Shown here piece after piece: positions 51,845 to 59,573 of a stretch of 64,000 bases of DNA. This stretch comes from Enhydrobacter aerosaccus (GTDB lineage: Bacteria; Pseudomonadota; Alphaproteobacteria; Reyranellales; Reyranellaceae). A program made the translations under genes and the position numbers. The DNA is taken from contig CAIMEE010000420.1 of the NCBI GenBank assembly GCA_903839865.1, positions 1-64,000 of the forward strand. Direction: 5' to 3'. The stretch's first letter is position 1. Each line of letters starts with the position of its first letter. Under the pieces are notes generated by a model that was not told the origin of the DNA, did no database searches, and saw nothing but the letters and a program-made list of their open reading frames with translations.

Positions 51845-52725
51845 GTGGACCTCTGTTCAACAAGATCGCGCTGATCGGCATCGGCCTGATCGGCGGATCG
51901 ATCGCGCTCGAGGCGCGCAAGCGCGGTCTCGCCAACAAGATCGTGGCGGCAACGCGCAAGGCGGAGACGGCGGAGATCGCCAACAAGCTGAAGCTGGTCG
52001 ATCACTGCGGCACCGATCTCGCGGCCGCCGTCGAGGATGCCGACCTCGTCATCGTCTGCACCCCGGTCGGCGCCTGCGGGCCCGCGACGGCTGCGATCGC
52101 GTCGAAGCTCAAGCCCGGCAGCATCATCTCCGACGTGGGCTCGGTGAAGCAGACGGTGATCGCCGACATGCTGCCGCACATTCCGAAGGGCGTGCACTTC
52201 GTGCCGGCCCATCCAGTCGCCGGCACCGAGAATTCCGGCCCCGAGGCAGCGCTGCTCGACCTGTTCCAGGGCCGCTGGTGCATCCTGACGCCGCTGCCCG
52301 ACAGCGATGCCGCCGCCGTCGACAAGCTCGAGACCTTCTGGAAGGCGCTGGGCAGCCTGGTCAACCGCATCGACCCGGCCGACCATGACCGCATCCTCGC
52401 CATCACCTCGCACCTGCCGCATCTCATCGCCTACACGATCGTGGGCACCGCTGACGACCTGGGCGGCCACCTGAACAGCGAAGTGCTGAAATACGCCGCC
52501 GGCGGCTTCCGCGACTTCACGCGCATCGCGGCTTCCGATCCCACCATGTGGCGCGACATCTTCATGAACAACCGCGAGGCCGTCCTCGAGGTGATCCAGC
52601 GCTTCCAGGAAGACCTCTTCTACCTGCAGCGCGCCATCCGCTGGGGCGAGGGCGACAAGCTGTTCGACCTGTTCACGCGCACCCGCGACATCCGCCGCGC
52701 GCTGATCCACCTCAACCAGGCGTAG
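51841..52725 (+). CDS. tyrA: Prephenate/arogenate dehydrogenase
   Basis: This 294-residue enzyme has the NAD(P) motif ALIGIGLIGGSIALEA, the catalytic-His region FVPAHPVAGTENSGPEAA and the helical dimerisation domain (ILAITSHLPHLIAYTIVG). It converts prephenate to 4-hydroxyphenylpyruvate, or arogenate to tyrosine. No ACT domain is present. The chaC-like gene continues in the same frame four bases after its TAG. Confidence 0.95.
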   Translation: MSGPLFNKIALIGIGLIGGSIALEARKRGLANKIVAATRKAETAEIANKLKLVDHCGTDLAAAVEDADLVIVCTPVGACGPATAAIASKLKPGSIISDVGSVKQTVIADMLPHIPKGVHFVPAHPVAGTENSGPEAALLDLFQGRWCILTPLPDSDAAAVDKLETFWKALGSLVNRIDPADHDRILAITSHLPHLIAYTIVGTADDLGGHLNSEVLKYAAGGFRDFTRIAASDPTMWRDIFMNNREAVLEVIQRFQEDLFYLQRAIRWGEGDKLFDLFTRTRDIRRALIHLNQA

Positions 52726-52728
52726 ACA

Positions 52729-53256
52729 CTGACGGATCGGCCCCTCTGGGTTTTCGCCTACGGCTCGCTGATGTGGAATCCGGGCTTCAAGCCCCCGGAG
52801 ACACAGCCCGCGCGGCTGCACGGCTTCCACCGCGCCTTCTGCATCTACTCCGAGCACTATCGCGGCACGCCGAAGAAGCCCGGGCTGATCCTGGGCCTGC
52901 TCGCGGGCGGCTCGTGCCGCGGCCTCGCCCACCGGCTGCCGGCTGCCTCCTACGACAAAGTTCGGCGCTATCTCTGGCAGCGCGAGATCGAGAACGACGG
53001 TGTCTACGTCGAGGAGATCCGCACGCTCCATCTGGCCGACGGGCGTGCCGTGCCGTCGCTGGTCTATCTTGCCGACAGGGCGCATCGCCAGTTCGCCGGC
53101 AAGCTGCCGCTCGCACGGTCGATCGCGCTGGTGCGCCAGGGCAAGGGCGCGACCGGCAGCAATATCGACTATGTCAGGAACACGCTCGCGCACATGCACG
53201 AGCTGGGACTACGCGACAGGACGCTCGAAGAACTGGCGCGGCGCGCCAGCCTCTAG
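52729..53256 (+). CDS. ChaC-like gamma-glutamylcyclotransferase, probable CTG start
   Basis: This ~175-residue protein has the glutamylcyclotransferase signature FAYGSLMWNPGF at the very N-terminus, then LHGFHRAFCIYSEHYRGTP, GLILGLLAGGSCRGLAHRL and the catalytic-Glu region LWQREIENDGVYVEE. These enzymes cleave glutathione to 5-oxoproline and Cys-Gly. The first ATG (52771) would cut through the YGSL substrate loop. No ATG, GTG or TTG lies between the tyrA stop and that loop, so CTG at 52729 is the best start. Confidence 0.84.
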   Translation: MTDRPLWVFAYGSLMWNPGFKPPETQPARLHGFHRAFCIYSEHYRGTPKKPGLILGLLAGGSCRGLAHRLPAASYDKVRRYLWQREIENDGVYVEEIRTLHLADGRAVPSLVYLADRAHRQFAGKLPLARSIALVRQGKGATGSNIDYVRNTLAHMHELGLRDRTLEELARRASL

Positions 53257-53880
53257 TTAGTGCGCGTCGTTGAAGATCGCCTTCATGATGAAACGCCATT
53301 CCTCGCGCGCCTGCTCGACGGTGAGGCCCAGCCGCTCGCGCAGCACGATCCAGGTCTCGGGCGTCAGCGCGACGGAGAGCGCGTTCAGCGTATGCTCGCG
53401 CTTCTCGCCGGGCAGCGCCGAGAGTTCCGGGCCAAAGGTGTCGGCGATCTGCGCGCGATTGCCGGAATAGAGGCTCACGATCCTGGCCGCGGCATCGGCC
53501 GAACGGCGTTGCAGGGTCTGGATGAACGTCCACATCGGCCGCACCGTCTCGTAGCGTTCGGCGCGATGATCGACGACGACGCCGATGCGCTGGTCGAGCG
53601 GCCACTGGCGGTTGATCTCGGGGTGCCCGCCGGTGACCGTCGTCAGCACGCGCCCGAGGACCGCGACGTAGAGTTCGGCGGTGTCGGCGAAATGCTGGAA
53701 CACGGTGCGCGCCGAAACGCCGGCGAGCTTGGCGATATCGCGGACGATCGGCGCCACTTCGCCATCCAAGGCGAGCGTCTGGGTGGAGGCAACGATGGCC
53801 TCGCGCGTCCGAGCGACGCGGTCGCCGCGCGCGGCATGCTGCGGGACTGCCTGCAGTTCAGATGTCGACAGTGCGTCCAT
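53257..53880 (-). CDS. TetR-family transcriptional regulator
   Basis: This 207-residue protein has the HTH VRDIAKLAGVSARTVFQHFA at about residues 45-64. It is similar in layout to the TetR protein at 12313-12963. It lies divergent from metC; the 200-base gap contains four CGTAAG repeats that may be its operator. It abuts the chaC-like stop without spacing. Confidence 0.86.
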   Translation of the reverse strand: MDALSTSELQAVPQHAARGDRVARTREAIVASTQTLALDGEVAPIVRDIAKLAGVSARTVFQHFADTAELYVAVLGRVLTTVTGGHPEINRQWPLDQRIGVVVDHRAERYETVRPMWTFIQTLQRRSADAAARIVSLYSGNRAQIADTFGPELSALPGEKREHTLNALSVALTPETWIVLRERLGLTVEQAREEWRFIMKAIFNDAH

Positions 53881-54020
53881 TCTCTCTACCCCTGCGAGCG
53901 GCCCCTCTTGACGCGGAGCCTTACTCTTTGCGTACGAGCGGTGACACGATTTCGGTAATCTGCTGTACGTAATCTAACTGAGAAACGTGTATGCGCTGAA
54001 GCACTATAAGTGCATTTCCG

Positions 54021-54067
54021 CGTAAGCAATTCGTAAGCAAGCCGTTCGTAAGTAAGCTTTGCGTAAG
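54021..54067. promoter_or_regulatory. Four CGTAAG direct repeats upstream of metC
   Basis: CGTAAG occurs at 54021, 54032, 54047 and 54062, spaced 11, 15 and 15 bases apart, and ends just 14 bases before the metC ATG. This looks like a repeated operator between divergent tetR and metC. The binding protein is inferred, not known. Confidence 0.5.
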
Positions 54068-54080
54068 GTACGATAATCGC

Positions 54081-55235
54081 ATGACAAAGAAGACCGTTTC
54101 CGCCGCTTCGCTCGCCGCCCAGGCCATGGGCTGGATCGATCCCGTCACCAGGGCCGTGGTGCCGCCGATCCATATGGCGAGCACCTATCTGCGCGACGAG
54201 GACAATGGTTACAGTTCCGGACGTATCTATGCGCGCGCCGACAATCCAACCTTCGACCAGGCCGAGACCACGCTCGCCGCCCTCGAAGGCGGCGCGAAAG
54301 CGCTGATTTTCTCCTCGGGCATGAGTGCCGCGACCGCTTGCTTCCTGGCGCTCGCACCCGGCGACCATGTCGTGGTGCCGAAGGTCATGTACTGGTCGCT
54401 GCGCAACTGGCTTGCGACATTTGCGACCAACTGGGGCCTCAAGGTCGAGTTCGTCGACGCAGACAGGACCGATGCGATTGCCGCGGCGGTGAAGAAAGGC
54501 GTGACGAAGCTGGTGTGGCTCGAGACGCCGGCCAATCCGACCTGGGCCCTCAGCGACATCGCCGCCGCCGCCGAGATCGCGCACAAGGCGGGCGCGCTTT
54601 TAGGCGTGGATTCGACCGTAGCAACGCCAGTGCTGACGCGGCCGATCGAACACGGCGCCGACATCGTCATGCATTCGGCCACCAAGTATCTCAACGGCCA
54701 TTCCGACATCATCGCGGGCGCGCTGGTCGGCGCGCGCGACGACGATCACTGGAAGAAGCTGCGCGCCATCCGCGCGCAGCTGGGTACGATCCTGGGCCAG
54801 ACCGAAGCGTGGCTGCTGATGCGCGGCATGCGCACGCTCTACCCGCGCGTCGCCTGGGCCTGCCGCTCGGCGCAGTCGCTGGCCGAGAAGTTCGCGGCGC
54901 ACCCTATGATCGAGGAGGTGCTCTATCCCGGCCTGCCGTCGTTCGCGGGCCATGCCGTGGCCAGGAAGCAGATGACGAACGGCTTCGGCGGCATGCTGTC
55001 GGTACGCATCAAGGGCGGCGAGCGCGCCGCCATCGCCACCGCCGCGCGGGTCGAGCTGTGGAAGCGCGCCACGTCGCTGGGCGGCGTCGAGAGCCTGATC
55101 GAGCACCGCGCCAGCATCGAGGGGCCCGGCACGCCCTGCCCGCCCGATCTTCTCCGGCTTTCCGTGGGTGTCGAGGAGAGCGCCGACCTGTTCGAGGATC
55201 TCGACCAAGCCTTGAAGCGTGCGCACAACGCCTAG
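54081..55235 (+). CDS. metC: Cystathionine beta-lyase (Cys/Met metabolism PLP enzyme)
   Basis: This 384-residue fold-type I PLP enzyme has YARADNPTFDQAETTLAALE, FSSGMSAATACFLAL and WLETPANPTW. The PLP Lys is in MHSATKYLNGHSDIIAGA. The region GVESLIEHRASIEG suits cystathionine beta-lyases. It converts cystathionine to homocysteine, complementing metXW and metK in this window. It overlaps the dehydratase gene tail-to-tail by 4 bases. Confidence 0.9.
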   Translation: MTKKTVSAASLAAQAMGWIDPVTRAVVPPIHMASTYLRDEDNGYSSGRIYARADNPTFDQAETTLAALEGGAKALIFSSGMSAATACFLALAPGDHVVVPKVMYWSLRNWLATFATNWGLKVEFVDADRTDAIAAAVKKGVTKLVWLETPANPTWALSDIAAAAEIAHKAGALLGVDSTVATPVLTRPIEHGADIVMHSATKYLNGHSDIIAGALVGARDDDHWKKLRAIRAQLGTILGQTEAWLLMRGMRTLYPRVAWACRSAQSLAEKFAAHPMIEEVLYPGLPSFAGHAVARKQMTNGFGGMLSVRIKGGERAAIATAARVELWKRATSLGGVESLIEHRASIEGPGTPCPPDLLRLSVGVEESADLFEDLDQALKRAHNA

Positions 55236-56200
55236 AGTCCGAGAGAGAAGCCCTCGCGCAGGGGATCGTCGGCGTCGAAGCGGAACGTCGCTTCGCCCGT
55301 CATATGCGCAATACCGCCGACCTCGACGATCACCGATTTGCGCGGGCCCACGGCCGGGCCGTCGCGCAGCGCCGTGCCGGTGAAGATCGAGCCGGTGCAG
55401 CTCTCGAAGCGACTCTCCTGCCCGAGCTTCGCCTGCCGGCGCATGACCTGCAGCGCCATGCGCGCCGACACGCCGCTGCCGGTCGGGCTGCGATCGATCT
55501 GGCGGCCCGCGAAGATGCAGACGTTGCGGCTGGGCGACACTGCGCCGTCGGTCAGGATCGTGCCGTAGAGATAGGCGAGATCGGGCTCGGACAGATGCTC
55601 GATCGGAATGGCCTTGGCGGCCGCCAGCGCAATCTCCTCGCCGGCATCGACGATCGCGCGCATTGGCGAGCTACGCAGGTCGAGGCCGATCGAATCGGCG
55701 GACAGGAAGGCGTAGAAGGCGCCGCCATAGGCGATGTCGACCGTCACAGGCCCCCAGGTCGCGGTCGGCGCCACGCGGTCGAGCGCATAGACGAACGACG
55801 GCACGCTCTCGAAGCGCACCCAGCCCTGCCTGTCGACATTGGCCACCACCAGCCCGCACGGACATTGCAGGCGCACCGTCGGGCCCGGCACCCGGCCGCT
55901 CTCGACCGCCCAGCGCGCGAGCGCGATGGTGGCGTGGCCGCACATGGTCGAGTAGCCCTCGTTGTGCATGAACAGCACGGCGAGATCGGCCTCGGGATGA
56001 TCGGGCTCGACCAACAGCGCGCCATACATGCCGTCGTGGCCGCGCGGCTCCAGCATCAGGCCGCGCCTGAGGTGATCGTGCTTCTCCAGGCATTCGCGCC
56101 GCTTGCCCAGCAACGTAGGCGCCGTGAGCTTCGGCCATCCCTCGACGATGATGCGCGTCGGCTCGCCGCCGGTGTGCATCTCCACCGTGGAGACGATCAT
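55232..56200 (-). CDS. Proline-racemase-family protein, probable trans-3-hydroxy-L-proline dehydratase
   Basis: This 322-residue enzyme of the proline racemase/hydroxyproline epimerase fold has the first catalytic position as Cys in FMHNEGYSTMCGHATIAL. The second is Thr rather than Cys (DRSPTGSGVSAR), the substitution known in trans-3-hydroxy-L-proline dehydratases. The N-terminus STVEMHTGGEPTRI is typical. Its ATG overlaps the stop of the acyl-CoA dehydrogenase gene (ATGA), so the two are coupled. Confidence 0.86.
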   Translation of the reverse strand: MIVSTVEMHTGGEPTRIIVEGWPKLTAPTLLGKRRECLEKHDHLRRGLMLEPRGHDGMYGALLVEPDHPEADLAVLFMHNEGYSTMCGHATIALARWAVESGRVPGPTVRLQCPCGLVVANVDRQGWVRFESVPSFVYALDRVAPTATWGPVTVDIAYGGAFYAFLSADSIGLDLRSSPMRAIVDAGEEIALAAAKAIPIEHLSEPDLAYLYGTILTDGAVSPSRNVCIFAGRQIDRSPTGSGVSARMALQVMRRQAKLGQESRFESCTGSIFTGTALRDGPAVGPRKSVIVEVGGIAHMTGEATFRFDADDPLREGFSLGL

Positions 56201-57345
56201 CCGAAGGCCTTGCCGAGGCCCGCGCCGATGCGCTCGTTCATCATCTCGATCGAGCCGTCGGTGTAGGCCGCGATCTTGGCGCCCGCGAGATGACGCGACA
56301 GCGGATAGTCGGCGCGCAAGCCATTGGCGCCCATCGCCTGAATACAGTCGGCGATGCGCTGCACCGCCATGTCGGTGGCGAATTTCTTGGCGTAGGCCGC
56401 GGGCATCACCGCGTCGCCGCCGGTGTCGATGAGGCGGGCGGCGCGATAGGTGAGCAGCCGCGCCGCTTCGAGATCGGTCGCGGCATCGGCCAGTTTCCAG
56501 CGCACGCCCTGATGCTCGATCACCGGCTGGCCGAAGCTCTTGCGCTGCTGCGTGTAGCGCACCGCGGTTTCGAGGCTGGCCTGCAGCATGCCGCAGCACA
56601 TCGCGGCCACATACGCCCGCGCGCCGTTGATGCCCGCCAGCGCGGCCTTGAAGCCTTCACCGGCGGGCTTCAGCAAGGCCTCGTCGGGCGCGATGTAATC
56701 GACGAGACGAAAACCGCCGACGCCGATCGCGTGGCCGCCGTGCAGCTCGAACGGCTTCTCGCGATGGAAGCCCGGACGCTCGGCCTCGATCGCGAAGCAG
56801 GCGATGCCGCGATAGCCCTGCGCCTTGTCGGTCTGGGCATAGGCGATCGACAGGCCCGCCACCGCGGCATTGGTGATCCAGGCCTTGGCGCCGTTCAGCT
56901 TCCATCCGCAGTCGACCTTGACCGCCGTCATCTCGAGGCCGCCGAAATCGCTGCCGACATTGGGCTCGCTCAGGCCCGCGCAGCCGATCACCTCGCCGGT
57001 GAGCATGCGCGGCAGCAGGCGCGCCACATGGGCGGGCGCGCCGTCGCGGGCAAAGCGCGCGCAGGCGTTGTGATGGTTGATCATCGCGAAGGCGAAAGCG
57101 AAGTCGGCCTTCGCGATCTCCTCGAAAGCGCGCAGCTTGCAGGAAAACGACAGCCCCTGCCCGCCGTGCTTCTTCGCCAGTTCGATCGTGTTGAGGCTGG
57201 CGGCGCAGCCCGCCCGGATGGTCTCCAGCGGATAGTGCCGCTCCCATTCCCAGCGCGCGGCATGGTGCGCCACATGCTCCGCGGCAAAGGCCTTCGCCCG
57301 CGCGACGACGGAAAGTTCCTCGGGGGTCAGGAATTCATCCAGCAT
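56197..57345 (-). CDS. Acyl-CoA dehydrogenase
   Basis: This 382-residue flavoprotein has the family signatures GCAGLSEPNVGSDFGGLEMT and WKLNGAKAWITNAAVAG, and C-terminal QAMGANGLRADYPLSRHLAG. The usual catalytic-base region includes YTDGSIEMMNERIG. It may act on a branched or substituted acyl-CoA; the partner dehydratase gene downstream suggests amino-acid catabolism, but the pathway is unclear. ATG 57345 gives a standard N-terminus. Confidence 0.92.
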   Translation of the reverse strand: MLDEFLTPEELSVVARAKAFAAEHVAHHAARWEWERHYPLETIRAGCAASLNTIELAKKHGGQGLSFSCKLRAFEEIAKADFAFAFAMINHHNACARFARDGAPAHVARLLPRMLTGEVIGCAGLSEPNVGSDFGGLEMTAVKVDCGWKLNGAKAWITNAAVAGLSIAYAQTDKAQGYRGIACFAIEAERPGFHREKPFELHGGHAIGVGGFRLVDYIAPDEALLKPAGEGFKAALAGINGARAYVAAMCCGMLQASLETAVRYTQQRKSFGQPVIEHQGVRWKLADAATDLEAARLLTYRAARLIDTGGDAVMPAAYAKKFATDMAVQRIADCIQAMGANGLRADYPLSRHLAGAKIAAYTDGSIEMMNERIGAGLGKAFG

Positions 57346-57402
57346 TTGCCTGAGATACACGATTGGACCCGTGACGCAACCGCGGGCTAGAATATCCGCG
57401 AT

Positions 57403-57477
<75 letters not shown>

Positions 57478-57507
57478 ACAATCTTTCAGGCAGGAAGCGT
57501 CGTCATC

Positions 57508-58848
57508 ATGGATTCCGTCGTTGCGATGCCGGTCGCGGCCGGCGGCGATTTCGCTTCCGACGCGGCGGCCTTCTCCGCTTACTGGCTGCAGGCCAATGCG
57601 CGGCTGAAACGGCTGCCGCCCAAGGCCCAGCGCGACGCCGCCGCGGCCGATATTGCCGACATCATCAAGCAGGCGAGCCGCGACGCGCGCTTCATGTTCC
57701 TGCGCCGCCATGCCCGCACGCTCTACGACCGGCTGACCGACAACCGCCGCAAGTTCGTTCGCATCGAGCGGCTGGTCTACGACGCGGCCGAGCTGGTGCC
57801 GGGCCTCGTGCCCAGCCGCGCCGAAGTCGCCGCCGAAGGCCAACTCAGGCAGTCCGAAAAGGAAGGCCATGAGATCGACCAGGGCATTCTCTTTAACCAG
57901 CTGCTGGCCGATCCCGAGGCCGGCATGCATCTCTGCCATGCGATGCTGCTGCCGCGCGAAGAATCGGCGGAGGCGCTGGCCAAGTTCCTGCGCGACGGAC
58001 GGCTCGATCTCGGCAGCGCCAAGGTCGAGCGCCGCGGCAAGGCAGCCGTCCTCCTGCTCGCCAACCCGCGATTCCTGAACTCCGAAGATGCCTCTACCCA
58101 GATCGCGACCGAGATCGGCGCCGACGTCTGCACTCTCGATCCGCAGAGCAAGGTCGCCGTCCTGCGCGGCGATGTTGTCCCGGAAGGCAAGTATGCCGGC
58201 CGGCGCGTGTTCAATGCCGGCATCAACCTCACGCACCTCTATTACGGCCGCATCCCGTTCCTGTGGTTCCTGATCCGCGACCTCGGATTCGTGAACAAGA
58301 TGACGCGCGGCCTCGCCTATCCAAAAGTGTCGCCGGACGAAGTCTCGGGCGATTCGATCGAGAAGATCTGGATCTCGGCGGTGGAAACCTTCGCGATCGG
58401 CGGCGGCTGCCAGATCCTGCTGGCGACCGACTTCAACATCGCCGCGAAGGACGCCTACATGACGCTGCCCGCCCGCAAGGAAGGCATCATTCCGGCGATG
58501 GCCAACCTCAGGCTGGCACGTTTCGTCGGCGACCGGCTTGCACGCCAGGCGATCATGTACGAGCGCCGCTTCGAGTGCGATTCGGAGGAAGGCCGGCTGA
58601 TCTGCGACGAGGTCGTGGCGCCCGAGGACATCGAGACGACCATCGACCGCGTGGCCGAGCGCATCACGGGCTCGGGCGCGGTCGGCGCCATCGGCAACCG
58701 CCGCGCGCTCCGTTTTTCCGTCGAGCCGCTCGACACGTTCCGGCGCTACGCCGCGCTCTATGCCCGCGAGCAGGCCTACTGCCACTTCAGCCCGGCACTG
58801 ATCGACAATCTCGAGCATTACTGGAACGCCCAGAACAAGACCGCCTAG
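57508..58848 (+). CDS. DpgC-like (3,5-dihydroxyphenyl)acetyl-CoA dioxygenase-family protein (crotonase fold)
   Basis: This 446-residue protein has a helical N-terminal domain (about residues 20-170) and a C-terminal crotonase domain with NAGINLTHLYYGRIPF, ETFAIGGGCQILLATDFNIA and PARKEGIIPAMANLRL. Length and two-part layout match DpgC, a cofactor-free dioxygenase known from glycopeptide antibiotic producers. No dpgA/B/D genes are nearby, so the natural substrate is unclear. It starts 31 bases after the tRNA. Confidence 0.84.
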   Translation: MDSVVAMPVAAGGDFASDAAAFSAYWLQANARLKRLPPKAQRDAAAADIADIIKQASRDARFMFLRRHARTLYDRLTDNRRKFVRIERLVYDAAELVPGLVPSRAEVAAEGQLRQSEKEGHEIDQGILFNQLLADPEAGMHLCHAMLLPREESAEALAKFLRDGRLDLGSAKVERRGKAAVLLLANPRFLNSEDASTQIATEIGADVCTLDPQSKVAVLRGDVVPEGKYAGRRVFNAGINLTHLYYGRIPFLWFLIRDLGFVNKMTRGLAYPKVSPDEVSGDSIEKIWISAVETFAIGGGCQILLATDFNIAAKDAYMTLPARKEGIIPAMANLRLARFVGDRLARQAIMYERRFECDSEEGRLICDEVVAPEDIETTIDRVAERITGSGAVGAIGNRRALRFSVEPLDTFRRYAALYAREQAYCHFSPALIDNLEHYWNAQNKTA

Positions 58849-59045
58849 ATCCTTGAATCCTGCCGGCGCGTTCCCATGTCCTCGCGTTGAGGAGACGCTG
58901 CACGGTGGGGCAGATCGAAGGGGGCGGATCAAGCAGGCGGTGATATCGCCCAGCGATGGGAGACGGGAGTTAGCGCAATTAGCGCTACCCCGCTACCCCT
59001 CCCTCTCGCCGTTTTTCCCGTTATCTGAACGGGCAAGCCTCCAGG
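58849..59045. other. Non-coding gap between convergent genes
   Basis: The stretch includes a short inverted repeat AGCGC/GCGCT around 58975-58990 followed by a C-rich tract ending near GCCGTTTTTCCC. This may serve as a terminator, but no strong stem plus U-run was found. Confidence 0.4.
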
Positions 59046-59573
59046 TCAGTCGGCGATCACGATCGCCACGCCGTCCCGCGCCAGAACTTCAAGACGCTGC
59101 CGCACATCGTTCGCGATGGACGTGGCAAGACCCAGCGTCGGCTGATCGAGCAGCAGAAGGCGCGGCCGGTCGACCATGGCGCGTGCGAGCGCCAGCATCT
59201 GCTGCTGGCCCCCCGACAACAGCCACGCCCGCGCACCGGGCCGCTCCGCGAGCATCGGAAACAGCGCCAGCATCTCGGCCACGCGGTGCCGCCTCTCGCG
59301 GGCCGGCAGCGACGACGCGGCCTCGATATTCTCGCGCACCGTCAGGCTCGCAAAGACGCGCCGTCCAGCCGGGACGTAGCCGACACCCAGCCGCACCCTT
59401 TGTTCGACTGGAAGGGCGGAAACGTCTCTTCCAAACAACATCACTGCACCGGGGCGAAAGCCCATGACCGTTTCGAGCACAGCGGTCTTCCGTGCGCTGT
59501 CCTCGCCCGGCAGCACCGCAATCTCGCCGGCCGCGACCGAAAGCGCGCCCATGGAAAGCGCGGGCGCGCTCAT
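59046..59573 (-). CDS. Shortened LivF-like ABC ATPase with degenerate Walker A
   Basis: The protein has 175 residues against the usual ~235 for LivF. It lacks about 25 N-terminal residues and everything after VAIVIAD, including the H-loop. Walker A is GEDSARKT, missing the third Gly, and Walker B ends LLLLDQP (Gln for the catalytic Glu). The helical domain and signature LLSGGQQQMLALARAM are intact. It overlaps the livMG fusion gene by 4 bases. It may be a decaying gene or the degenerate half of an asymmetric ATPase pair. Confidence 0.8.
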   Translation of the reverse strand: MSAPALSMGALSVAAGEIAVLPGEDSARKTAVLETVMGFRPGAVMLFGRDVSALPVEQRVRLGVGYVPAGRRVFASLTVRENIEAASSLPARERRHRVAEMLALFPMLAERPGARAWLLSGGQQQMLALARAMVDRPRLLLLDQPTLGLATSIANDVRQRLEVLARDGVAIVIAD

